NCBI GenBank assembly: GCA_022704925.1
Contig: JAKJFK010000022.1
Coordinates: 1 to 14,106, forward strand
Reading direction: 5' to 3'
Source: a candidate division TA06 bacterium
Lineage (GTDB): Bacteria; Ratteibacteria; UBA8468; MWAK01
Length of the DNA stretch: 14,106 bases
Part shown: positions 1-6,115 of the stretch, piece after piece
How the letters are laid out: every line of letters begins with the position of its first letter
Numbering within the stretch: the stretch's first letter is position 1
Translations under genes and position numbers: made by a program
Notes under the pieces: generated by a model
What the model was told of the DNA's origin: nothing
The model's database searches: none
Seen by the model: only the letters and a program-made list of their open reading frames with translations

Positions 1-546
1 TACCCGTCCCATTATTTTACCCTTACGCTCAACCAGACCGACAACCGGAATTTTGTTAGCAACGCCACGACCACTATGCAGTTGCTTATTTGCGTGCTTA
101 TTCTTTTCTTTACCGCCGATATAGGTTTCGTCAACCTCAACTATGCCTGTCATTTGATGGTATGCGGTGCAAGCCTCTCTAATCCGATGAGCCATATACC
201 AAGCGGTTTTTTGAGTTACCCCCAATTCTTTAGCAAGTTGAATAGACGAAATACCTTTACGGGTAGTCCCCATTATATACATCGCCAAAAGCCAAGTGCG
301 GACAGAAATATGACTGCCTTCCATAATCGTGCCTGTTTTGCAGGTGAATTTGTTATTGCACTTTCCGCATTTAAACGGCTGTTTTCCCGTTCCGACATAG
401 ACCAATTCGCTATCACAATAAGGGCAAGTAATGGTTTTGCCCCATCGTTTTTCAACGAAAAAGTCAACGGCGGTTTTTTCATTCGGAAAACGAACGGTTA
501 GAAAATCTATTATGCTACTCTCTTTGACTTGTTTTATATTTTTCAT
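1..546 (-). CDS. IS1595-family (ISXO2-like) transposase, C-terminus cut off by window edge
   Basis: The reading frame opens with ATG at 546 and runs 182 codons to the window edge without a stop. Residues 41-63 form a zinc ribbon (CPYC at 41-44, CGKC at 60-63). An HTH-like stretch follows around 98-125 (GISSIQLAKELGVTQKTAWY). The start of the DDE/ISXO2 catalytic domain is at about 135-152, VEVDETYIGGKEKNKH, with D139 as the likely first catalytic Asp. This order is diagnostic of IS1595-type transposases. The rest of the catalytic domain is missing here, so intactness cannot be judged. An in-frame TAA lies seven codons upstream of the ATG, so this ATG is the only reasonable start. Confidence 0.9.
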   Translation of the reverse strand, partial: MKNIKQVKESSIIDFLTVRFPNEKTAVDFFVEKRWGKTITCPYCDSELVYVGTGKQPFKCGKCNNKFTCKTGTIMEGSHISVRTWLLAMYIMGTTRKGISSIQLAKELGVTQKTAWYMAHRIREACTAYHQMTGIVEVDETYIGGKEKNKHANKQLHSGRGVANKIPVVGLVERKGKIMGRV

Positions 547-552
547 ACTTAT

Positions 553-582
553 ATTATACCATTAAAATAAAAATGTTGTCAA
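553..582 (-). promoter_or_regulatory. Transposase promoter, consensus -35/-10
   Basis: On the minus strand a perfect TTGACA (577-582) and a perfect TATAAT (553-558) are separated by 18 bp. The -10 box ends only 6 bases before the transposase ATG at 546. The expected transcription start therefore falls at or next to the start codon, which implies a leaderless or nearly leaderless mRNA with no room for a Shine-Dalgarno site. Confidence 0.8.
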
Positions 583-737
583 GTACCTGAAAACACTTAT
601 CTTAAAAATCAGGTGTTATTAAGTATATAGTTCCCTTTGCAAACGGTGCGTTCCCGCCCGGTGAGATCGAAGCGTCCGTCAAACCGCCCGTTTTTAACAT
701 TGGAACGGCGGTTGAAACGCTTGACGCCGGATTCAAT

Positions 738-3308
738 CTAATCACGACCGTATTTTTTAAGGAACCAGTTTTTCATGTGTTGCACCGTGATCAAATAGGC
801 GGCCACTATTATTATCAGCGCGATAAAATAGCCCGGCGGCGGTTGAACAAATCCAAAATGTTTTCCAAGCGGGATAAACGGCAGTACGAGCCCTATTGTA
901 GCGATGTAAATAGACGTAAACATCAAAAACTGGCTGGGCTTGCTTTCGATGAACGGGATCTTATCGGTGCGGATAATATGGATAACCAATGTCTGCGTGC
1001 AGAGTGATTCCAGGAACCACCCCGTATTAAATAACGGCTGTCGGGCGTGAAAGATAAACCACAACACCCCGAATGTCGCGAAATCGAAGAGGGAGCTCAC
1101 GGGGCCGATAAACAGCATGAACTTCTTGATGTAATCGACATTCCACGGTCTTGATTTCGCCAGGTATTCCTTGTCAACCTCGTCCGAGGGAATGGCGATC
1201 TGCGAAATGTCATAAAGAAGGTTATTCAAGAGTATCTGGATGGGCAGCATGGGCAGAAAAGGCAAAAACAGGCTCGCGCCGGTCATGCTTAGCATATTGC
1301 CGAAATTGGAGCTGGAGCCCATTTTGATGTACTTCAGAATATTGCCGAAAGTTCTTCGTCCTTCCAGAACACCGTCCTCAAGGACCAGGAGGCTTTTCTT
1401 TAAAAGAATGATATCCGCCGATTCCTTGGCGATGTCCACGGCATTGTTGACTGAAATCCCGACATCCGCCGTTTTAAGGGCGGGAGCGTCGTTGATGCCG
1501 TCACCCAGATATCTCACGATATGCCTGTTATCATGCAAGGCGTGAATAACCCGTTCTTTCTGAAGCGGTGAAAGACGGGCGAAGATAGTTGTCGTCTTAA
1601 CCAGCTCCCGCAGGTCAGCGTCGCTTGCTTTTTCAACCTGGTCGCCTGTCACGAAGCCTTTAATCTTCAGCCCGACCTCGGCGCATATTTTATTGGTGAC
1701 CAATTCATTGTCGCCGGTTAAAACCTTGAAATCAATGCCGAGGTTTTTAAGTCTTTCGATCGTTCTTCTGGCCGAGGCCTTGGGCGGATTGAGAAAAGCG
1801 ATGTACCCCTTGAGGATCAGGCTCTGCTCATCGTCTTTCGTGTACTTATCTTTTGGTTGGTCAAAATCCTTGTAAGCGACCGCCAGCACGCGGAAACCTT
1901 CGGCGCTCAAATTGTCATACTCTTTCTTCAACTCGGGGAGGATCAGGTTTCCGTCATCCAGCTCCAGCACCTCGCCGTCAAGTTCAAACCGCGTGCATCT
2001 CTTGTATATTTCCTCGGGCGCGCCCTTGACGATGAGCCGGTGCTGATTTATTTCCCCCACTACCACGGACATGAGCTTGCGCGAAAAATCAAACGGCACC
2101 TCGTCGATCTTCTGGTATTGCTTGACGACCAGTTTCCCATGCCTTAGAATGGCGCGGTCCAGGAGATTTTTCAAGCCGGTCTGATAATAGCTGTTGATGT
2201 AAGCAAGCCTGAGCACGTCATCATCTTCCCGGCGCACGACATCACAATGATGCTCGATAACGATTTTATCCATTGTCAGCGTGCCGGTTTTGTCCGTGCA
2301 AAGCACGTCCATCGCCCCGAAATTTTGAATGGCGTTGAGATGCTTGACAATGACTTCCTTTTTCGACATGGCGATAGCGCCCTTGGAAAGGTTGATCGCC
2401 ACCAGCATGGGCAACATCTCCGGCGTAAGGCCCACGGCAACGGAAAGGGCGAAGAGGAGGGCTTGTATGATATTGCCCTTGTTGAAGGCATTAATGCCAA
2501 AAATGATAAGGACCAAAATAATCATGAGGCGTATCATGAGCCAGGTAAACGCCTGAATGCCCTTATCGAAACTGCTGGCGATACTGATGGTGGCCAGCTT
2601 CTTTGATATTTCGCCGAATTGGGTGGACAGGCCGGTTTTGACTGCCATTCCCAGGCCGGTTCCACTTACCACGCTTGAACCCATGAAGGCAATATTGGTC
2701 AAATCAGCGGGCGAACGCTTTGACGTGGAAGGGATTTCCGGGTTTTTTTCAACTGGAAAGGACTCGCCGGTCAGGGAGGCCTGGTTGATAAACAGGTCCT
2801 TGGCCACAATAATTCTCAGGTCCGCCGGGATCATGTCCCCGGCATACAGATCGACAACGTCACCCGGCACGATTTCCCTGATGCGTATTTCCCGCGCCTT
2901 GCCGTTTCGGTAGACCGTGGCGGTCGTGCGCACCATTTCGCTCAGTTTTTCGGCTTCCTTGCTGGCGCGGTGCTCCTGGATGAAGGAAAGGAAGATGCTG
3001 ATAAGCGCCATGATAACCACTAAAATGGCGCTGATTTTCTCACCGAAGAAGAGGGAAAAACCGGCGATGATCAAAAGAACGATAACAAGCGGGTTGAGAA
3101 ACTTGGAGAAAATCTCGAAAATGATTGTCCGCTTTTTGGGGCGCGCCGGTTCGTTGTATCCGTATTCTTCGATTCTTTCGTTCGCCTGTGCTTCGGTCAA
3201 GCCCTTGGGGGCTGTCGACAACTTTTCGAAAAGCAGTTCCGGAGGGCATCCGATATAATCGAAGTCCCAGGTTTGCTTTTTATGGTTATTATTCGAATTA
3301 AGTTTCAT
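738..3308 (-). CDS. mgtA: Magnesium-translocating P-type ATPase (MgtA type)
   Basis: This is an inner-membrane ATPase that imports Mg2+ (P-type IIIB). Numbered from a possible TTG start at 3353 (871 residues), it shows LTGES at 194-198 (actuator domain), TPEMLPM at 310-316 (typical of the MgtA/MgtB fourth transmembrane helix), the phosphorylation site DKTGT at 354-358, KGAPEE at 443-448 (nucleotide-binding domain), TGD at 546-548 and GDGINDAP at 617-624. Hydrophobic helices lie near 85-125, 268-325 and across the C-terminal third. Length matches full-length MgtA. I chose the ATG at 3308 (856 residues) over the TTG 15 codons upstream; neither has a strong ribosome site. One oddity is that the usual DPPK motif reads NPPK (N522). 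A leader with a hairpin precedes the gene. It lies between an IS and a small AT-rich gene and has no co-directional partner close by. Confidence 0.93.
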   Translation of the reverse strand: MKLNSNNNHKKQTWDFDYIGCPPELLFEKLSTAPKGLTEAQANERIEEYGYNEPARPKKRTIIFEIFSKFLNPLVIVLLIIAGFSLFFGEKISAILVVIMALISIFLSFIQEHRASKEAEKLSEMVRTTATVYRNGKAREIRIREIVPGDVVDLYAGDMIPADLRIIVAKDLFINQASLTGESFPVEKNPEIPSTSKRSPADLTNIAFMGSSVVSGTGLGMAVKTGLSTQFGEISKKLATISIASSFDKGIQAFTWLMIRLMIILVLIIFGINAFNKGNIIQALLFALSVAVGLTPEMLPMLVAINLSKGAIAMSKKEVIVKHLNAIQNFGAMDVLCTDKTGTLTMDKIVIEHHCDVVRREDDDVLRLAYINSYYQTGLKNLLDRAILRHGKLVVKQYQKIDEVPFDFSRKLMSVVVGEINQHRLIVKGAPEEIYKRCTRFELDGEVLELDDGNLILPELKKEYDNLSAEGFRVLAVAYKDFDQPKDKYTKDDEQSLILKGYIAFLNPPKASARRTIERLKNLGIDFKVLTGDNELVTNKICAEVGLKIKGFVTGDQVEKASDADLRELVKTTTIFARLSPLQKERVIHALHDNRHIVRYLGDGINDAPALKTADVGISVNNAVDIAKESADIILLKKSLLVLEDGVLEGRRTFGNILKYIKMGSSSNFGNMLSMTGASLFLPFLPMLPIQILLNNLLYDISQIAIPSDEVDKEYLAKSRPWNVDYIKKFMLFIGPVSSLFDFATFGVLWFIFHARQPLFNTGWFLESLCTQTLVIHIIRTDKIPFIESKPSQFLMFTSIYIATIGLVLPFIPLGKHFGFVQPPPGYFIALIIIVAAYLITVQHMKNWFLKKYGRD

Positions 3309-3420
3309 TGCCCTGGATTGAATTGAGATGGCAGCCTGAGAAACTTCCGACAAGTCCCGTGTTTTCTTTTCTTTACAGCCTTAATTCTTTAAATCTTCAG
3401 CTTCTGGCGTCGGCTGATTT

Positions 3421-3461
3421 CAACCCGGCGGCCCCTCGCAAATTGCGCTGGAGCCGGGTTG
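3421..3461 (-). promoter_or_regulatory. Stem-loop in the mgtA leader
   Basis: A perfect 9-bp inverted repeat (CAACCCGGC at 3421-3429, GCCGGGTTG at 3453-3461) encloses 23 bases, with a second small palindrome CGCAAATTGCG (3437-3447) inside it. It lies between the suspected -10 box and the mgtA start. A weaker TCAGC/GCTGA stem follows at about 3397-3417, nearer the gene. No T-tract follows on either strand, so it is not a typical intrinsic terminator. I looked for M-box riboswitch sequence features and did not recognise them. A role in controlling mgtA is inferred from position only. Confidence 0.4.
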
Positions 3462-3486
3462 CCCGAAGAATTGACGGCCGAACTTA

Positions 3487-3492
3487 ATTATA
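3487..3492 (-). promoter_or_regulatory. Possible -10 box of mgtA
   Basis: The minus strand reads TATAAT here, in a locally AT-rich spot within GC-richer surroundings, about 180 bases before the ATG at 3308. No good -35 sequence is present at 16-18 bp spacing, so the promoter either depends on an activator or is not real. Confidence 0.4.
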
Positions 3493-3940
3493 ATCCATTC
3501 ACCAGGATTCCGCCATCCGCCGGACGTGGCAAGACCGGCCTTGATTCAGGCGTGCGTTCCAGAACGAACGCCGCCGGCGAAATTGCCCGCGGGATGGCTC
3601 CTGGGGAAATCGTTCCAAAGCGGTAAGGGTAAGGAACAGGATTCATCTTGTTGGCGGCCGCGGGGGAGGGGGAGTGCGGTTCCGGCCGAGGGGAAAATTA
3701 AAAAACTATCACGATCGGTCGCGTCGCCTGACCCCGGTCCTCTAAGATCTCCGTTAAGAGCGGGGTTTTGCGGCTTGTCGTTGATGGCAGGCGAACCCTA
3801 AAACTACCTGAAATACAGTTACTTATCAAAATCTACCGCACAAGAAGCACGGGCTGGTAGATATCTTTAGGCGAACCGGACAATACTTGTTTACCATCTA
3901 AAAATGACGTTTTATCGAGACGCCACGAAAAAACCGATGA
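3493..3940. other. Gene-free stretch between mgtA and the cysteine-rich gene
   Basis: I see no credible gene here. An open frame on the plus strand (3526-3801) has no ribosome site and a Pro/Gly/Arg-rich composition typical of chance frames in GC-rich DNA. Small structures are present: a GCGTTC/GAACGC stem at 3554-3571 and an ATCTACC/GGTAGAT pair at 3831-3837 and 3856-3862. At 3755-3773 the run TAAGAGCGGGGTTTTGCGG nearly matches the core of the 40-bp repeat found at 4621 and 4890. No clear terminator for the gene ending at 3941 is visible. Confidence 0.5.
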
Positions 3941-4381
3941 CTAAAGAATCTCTTCAAGAATTTCTACGGCGTTTTCAACAAACTTGGGACACATACTATT
4001 GATAAAATCTCTATCTTTAAATGCATTCATCCCCTCCGGGGTGCTGATATCGCAGCCGAGCAGTTCCTTGCAGACAATGGAAGAATTTTTAGCCTTAAAT
4101 TTTTCCACGAACTTTTTAACTAAAGAATAGGCTTTTTTCTTTGCTTCTTCATCTTCTGGCATTATCTTTCCATATTTGAGACCGATAACCATAAAAGCAC
4201 CGGTTACAGCACCACACGTCTCAGCCATTCCTGCCATGCCGCCGCCAAATGTTCCGCTAATTTTTAGCGCCACATTTTTATCAAGGCCTGATTCTTCCGC
4301 ATAAGCCGAAAAGACGGCTTGAGAACAACTAAAACCGCTTTTAAAACAATCGACAGCTTTATTAACTCTTTTTGTTCCCAT
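3941..4381 (-). CDS. C_GCAxxG_C_C family putative redox protein
   Basis: The 146-residue protein matches the C_GCAxxG_C_C family, small proteins named for their spaced cysteines and thought to be redox-active or metal-binding; no reaction is established. It has C12 and C19 near the start (the FSCSQAV region), a glycine-rich FGGGMAGMAETCGAVTGA segment at 45-62 with C56, and C104, C110 and C131 in the C-terminal half. Length is typical of the family. The ATG at 4381 is preceded by AAAGG at about 5 bases. It appears to be monocistronic, flanked on both sides by gene-free DNA. Its codon use is clearly AT-richer (many AAA, TTT, ATT codons) than the genes right of the tRNA, suggesting acquisition by transfer. 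Confidence 0.88.
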   Translation of the reverse strand: MGTKRVNKAVDCFKSGFSCSQAVFSAYAEESGLDKNVALKISGTFGGGMAGMAETCGAVTGAFMVIGLKYGKIMPEDEEAKKKAYSLVKKFVEKFKAKNSSIVCKELLGCDISTPEGMNAFKDRDFINSMCPKFVENAVEILEEIL

Positions 4382-4513
4382 TCCGGCCTTTCAAAACAGT
4401 TTGAATCCCATTCTACTCAAGCCAAAAATCCAGTCGGCTCTCGTCGGAAGCCTGCTTTTCAAGCGCAGGCGGAATTCGCTGGTTTGTCTGAATAAGATTC
4501 AGAAACAACAATC

Positions 4514-4622
4514 GCCATGAAGCAGAGCGAAGCACGCTTCATGGCCGTGAAGTGTGTTCCGAGCCTGTCGAAGTTGGCTTTGTCAAGGCTGAGCTTGTCG
4601 AAGCCGCGCTCTACTTCACGGC
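4514..4622. repeat. Nested inverted repeats with two TGTCGAAG modules
   Basis: A 10-bp perfect inverted repeat (GCCATGAAGC at 4514-4523, GCTTCATGGC at 4536-4545) is followed by a second 10-bp pair, GCCGTGAAGT at 4544-4553 and ACTTCACGGC at 4613-4622. Between the arms of the second pair are two near-identical modules 30 bp apart, GAGCCTGTCGAAG (4561-4573) and GAGCTTGTCGAAG (4591-4603). The complement of these, CTTCGACA(A/G)GCTC, resembles a short repeat widely scattered in many environmental bacterial genomes. No transposase is encoded here. Confidence 0.7.
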
Positions 4623-4660
4623 TCCCATCGAATCCCTGCGTAAGAGTGGGGTTTTGCGGA
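4621..4660. repeat. 40-bp direct repeat, copy 1
   Basis: These 40 bases are identical to 4890-4929. The unit starts GCTCCCATCGAATCCC and ends GGGGTTTTGCGGA. A partial third copy of its right half, with one mismatch, lies at 3755-3773. The unit overlaps the arm of the nested inverted repeat on its left by two bases. Confidence 0.85.
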
Positions 4661-4668
4661 TCCGCCTT

Positions 4669-4756
4669 GTCTCGCCAGGTTTCCTGGCGGACTTGTTTTC
4701 GTCTCGCCAGCTTTCTTGGCGGACTTGTTTTCGTCTCGCCAGATTTCTTGGCGGAC
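4669..4756. repeat. 32-bp tandem repeat array, 2.75 units, each with a hairpin
   Basis: Units start at 4669, 4701 and 4733, each beginning GTCTCGCCAG and containing TGGCGGAC. The third unit is cut after 24 bases. Each unit holds an inverted repeat: the first is perfect (CGCCAGG TTT CCTGGCG), while the second and third pair with one wobble. The units differ only in a few bases, mostly in the loop and at its edge. The array is too short and the units too close together (no unique spacers) to be a CRISPR. Confidence 0.85.
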
Positions 4757-4757
4757 G

Positions 4758-4794
4758 GGCGAGATCTCGCCATTTTTCACTTTGCGAAAAATGG
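4758..4794. repeat. 14-bp palindrome followed by a 9-bp-stem hairpin
   Basis: GGCGAGATCTCGCC (4758-4771) is a perfect palindrome. It runs directly into CCATTTTTC (4770-4778) pairing with GAAAAATGG (4786-4794) across a 7-base loop. The pair sits between the tandem array and the duplicated tRNA end. No poly-T tail follows the second hairpin on either strand that would make it a clear terminator. Confidence 0.7.
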
Positions 4795-4812
4795 CGGAGA
4801 GGGAGGGATTCG
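4794..4812 (-). repeat. 19-bp duplicate of the tRNA-Ser 3' end (att-like)
   Basis: The 19 bases here (GCGGAGAGGGAGGGATTCG on the plus strand) are identical to 4925-4943, the 3' part of tRNA-Ser from the T-loop through the acceptor strand and discriminator. The remaining tRNA features are absent, so this is a fragment and not a second tRNA. Duplicated tRNA 3' ends are the usual footprint of site-specific integration, but no integrase gene is visible in the window. Confidence 0.65.
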
Positions 4813-4889
4813 GCGCCCTCGCCTCCCACTGCGGCTCGGGTCGGCCACCCGCTGGCAACGCTCCCTCTTCGGTCGCCTTGCCTTACTTC

Positions 4890-4929
4890 GCTCCCATCGA
4901 ATCCCTGCGTAAGAGTGGGGTTTTGCGGA
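4890..4929. repeat. 40-bp direct repeat, copy 2, running into tRNA-Ser
   Basis: This copy is identical to 4621-4660. Its last four bases are the discriminator and the first bases of the acceptor strand of the tRNA, so the repeat abuts and slightly enters the tRNA 3' end. Confidence 0.85.
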
Positions 4930-5010
4930 GAGGGAGGGATTCGAACCCCCGAGGCCTTGCGGCCTACACGATTTCCAATCGTGCCGATTCAACCGCTCTC
5001 GCACCTCTCC
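4926..5010 (-). tRNA. tRNA-Ser (anticodon GGA)
   Basis: The minus strand folds as a class II tRNA of 85 bases. The acceptor is GGAGAGG (5010-5004) paired with CCTCTCC (4933-4927), with discriminator G at 4926. The anticodon loop TTGGAAA sits between CACGA and TCGTG, giving anticodon GGA (4974-4976), which reads UCC and UCU. The long variable arm is GGCC-GCAA-GGCC, typical of tRNA-Ser, and the T-loop contains GGTTCGAATCC. CCA is not encoded (CAA follows the discriminator), so it must be added enzymatically. The gene lies 54 bp downstream of the nitroreductase gene on the same strand, and its 3' side faces the repeat patchwork. Confidence 0.96.
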
Positions 5011-5064
5011 TTTTCAATCTGAAACTTTAGGCCGGGGCCTGCCTGGCCCGTAAGCAACCGGGCT

Positions 5065-5646
5065 TCAGCGGCGTCCGAAAGCGTTGCGGTGCAGTATTTC
5101 TTTCAGGCCGCGCTTCGGAACGTGAAAATCGCCCCGGTCATCGAGCCAGTACTTTACCGAGTCCCGGTACTCCTCGACGCAGCTCTTCTGGTCCGGGTAA
5201 CCGAGCGCCAGGACCGAGTCGATGTGGTAGTTCCCCGGGATGCCGAGCATTTCGGCCAGTTTTTCCCGTTCGATGGAACCAAGCCAGCAGGAGGAGACAC
5301 CGGCCTCCTGGGCGGTCAGGATCATCGACATCACCGCCGCGGCCGAGTCGACCGGTCCCTCGCGCTTGATGCTCTGGTTGACCAGTACCACCACGTAGGC
5401 GGTGGGCCGGTGGCCTTCGGGCGGATTCCCGGCCGGAGCCACGTAGGCCGCCCAGCGCAGGGCCGGGAAGAGCTCGGCCACCCGGTCCGGCTGGTCGACG
5501 ATAATGAATTCGCAGGGCTGAAGATTGCCGCCCGAGGGGGCCAGCCGGCCGGCCTCGGCCAGTTTCTCCAGCAGTTCCGGCGGCACCGGGTCGGGGCGGA
5601 AGCGCCGGATGGTGCGCCGCTTGAGAATCGTTTCGTAAACGCCCAT
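5065..5646 (-). CDS. Nitroreductase family protein
   Basis: The 193-residue protein is an FMN-dependent NAD(P)H oxidoreductase of the nitroreductase family, with unknown physiological substrate. The FMN-phosphate-binding RRTIRRF is at 10-16, and APSGGNLQP at 36-44 is the second hallmark. The AAAVMSMILTAQEAGVSSCW helix (about 102-121) and an LGYP segment follow in the usual order. It is cytosolic with no signal peptide, and length fits the family. The ATG at 5646 has GGAG about 8 bases upstream. It is the last protein gene of the run starting with the FAD oxidoreductase, 48 bp after the DUF1284 gene, and could be co-transcribed with it. Confidence 0.93.
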   Translation of the reverse strand: MGVYETILKRRTIRRFRPDPVPPELLEKLAEAGRLAPSGGNLQPCEFIIVDQPDRVAELFPALRWAAYVAPAGNPPEGHRPTAYVVVLVNQSIKREGPVDSAAAVMSMILTAQEAGVSSCWLGSIEREKLAEMLGIPGNYHIDSVLALGYPDQKSCVEEYRDSVKYWLDDRGDFHVPKRGLKEILHRNAFGRR

Positions 5647-5694
5647 GTTTTCTCCGGAATTAAGGTTATCTATATTACCATACCGGGAACCGGC

Positions 5695-6114
5695 TCACAA
5701 GGCCGAACGGCGCCACCGGGACCGCAGTTCGAGGTAATAATTGCACACCTCACGCCAGCCGCACCGGCCGCAGATTTTCACCAGTCGGTCGAAATCGCCA
5801 AGCCGCTGCGGAATTATTTTCAGCAACCGATCGGCGCTGATGCGGCGGCCGGGCTGGAGTCCCAGGTATTGGAGTGTCCGCCGGTCCATTTCGGCGGTGC
5901 GGCGGACCGACAGGCTTCCTTTGCGGCAGGCGTTGTTGGAGTGGTACGGGCAGGCACGGCAGATGTCGTCAGATTCGGTGACGACCTGGATGAAGAACCG
6001 GCGTTTTGAATTTAAAGCCGAACGGACTTCCTGCATCCGGGCCACGAATTCCGGACTGTAACCGAGTCCCCGGAAACCCAGCAAGCAGAGCAGGTGGTGG
6101 CCGCGTAACCGCAT
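5695..6114 (-). CDS. DUF1284 domain protein, cysteine-rich
   Basis: The 139-residue protein begins MRLRGHHLLCLLGFRGLGYS, the signature of DUF1284, a family of unknown function. It carries seven cysteines: C10 in the opening motif, C52, C55 and C63 (a CRACP cluster), and C115, C118 and C124 (CGRCGWREVC). With H6 and H7 these look able to hold an iron-sulfur cluster or zinc, but no cluster type can be read from sequence. The ATG at 6114 follows the bioY TGA after a single base (TGA-A-ATG), so translation is probably coupled to bioY. Confidence 0.88.
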   Translation of the reverse strand: MRLRGHHLLCLLGFRGLGYSPEFVARMQEVRSALNSKRRFFIQVVTESDDICRACPYHSNNACRKGSLSVRRTAEMDRRTLQYLGLQPGRRISADRLLKIIPQRLGDFDRLVKICGRCGWREVCNYYLELRSRWRRSAL

Positions 6115-6115
6115 T

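Larger units (their letters stand above)
1..635 (-). mobile_element. IS1595-family insertion sequence, partial (promoter-side end)
   Basis: The stretch holds the 5' part of a transposase gene, its promoter, and AT-rich DNA out to about 635, where composition changes. The distal end of the element lies outside the window. The outer boundary is inferred: read inward on the minus strand, the end would start GGGAACTATATACTT at 621-635. Just inside it an ACCTGA/TCAGGT inverted pair (585-590 and 608-613) could be part of the end structure. The matching terminal repeat and the target-site duplication cannot be seen, so the exact end is uncertain. The base composition is much AT-richer than the right half of the window, consistent with acquired DNA. 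Confidence 0.75.
4382..4925. other. Gene-free repeat patchwork next to tRNA-Ser
   Basis: The stretch is open in several frames on both strands, but the frames overlap each other, are Ser/Arg/Pro-rich, and read through inverted repeats and into the tRNA. I regard none as a gene. It is built from short repeated modules that are listed separately: a nested inverted repeat, two copies of a 40-bp repeat, a 32-bp tandem array, a palindrome with a hairpin, and a copy of the tRNA 3' end. The remainder, about 4813-4889, shows no further structure that I can name. Confidence 0.7.

Noticed and set aside
636-737. Protein-like plus-strand reading (FPPGEIEASVKPPVFNIGTAVE) between the IS and mgtA, possibly a fragment of an interrupted gene
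   Set aside because: Too short, no start signal, no recognised family, and it continues antisense into mgtA. It could still be a remnant but cannot be supported.
3526-3801. 91-codon open frame on the plus strand upstream of mgtA
   Set aside because: It has no ribosome site, a low-complexity Pro/Gly/Arg-rich product, and reads through a small hairpin and a repeat fragment.
4669-4756. CRISPR array
   Set aside because: Units follow each other directly without unique spacers, there are fewer than three full units, and no cas gene is present.
4794-4870. Second tRNA-Ser gene
   Set aside because: Only the 3' 19 bases match; there is no anticodon arm, D-arm or full T-loop.
4459-5030. Several overlapping open frames on both strands in the repeat region, one reading EGGIRTPEALRP
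   Set aside because: They are translations of repeats and of the tRNA-Ser gene. The GIRTP-type peptide is a known artefact of reading through tRNA T-arms.
5011-5064. Intrinsic terminator after the nitroreductase (GGGCC/GGCCC stem)
   Set aside because: The stem is only 5 bp and no T-tract follows on the minus strand.
5089-6009. 306-codon plus-strand frame opposite the nitroreductase and DUF1284 genes
   Set aside because: It is antisense shadow of two well-supported GC-rich genes, with no family-like motif.
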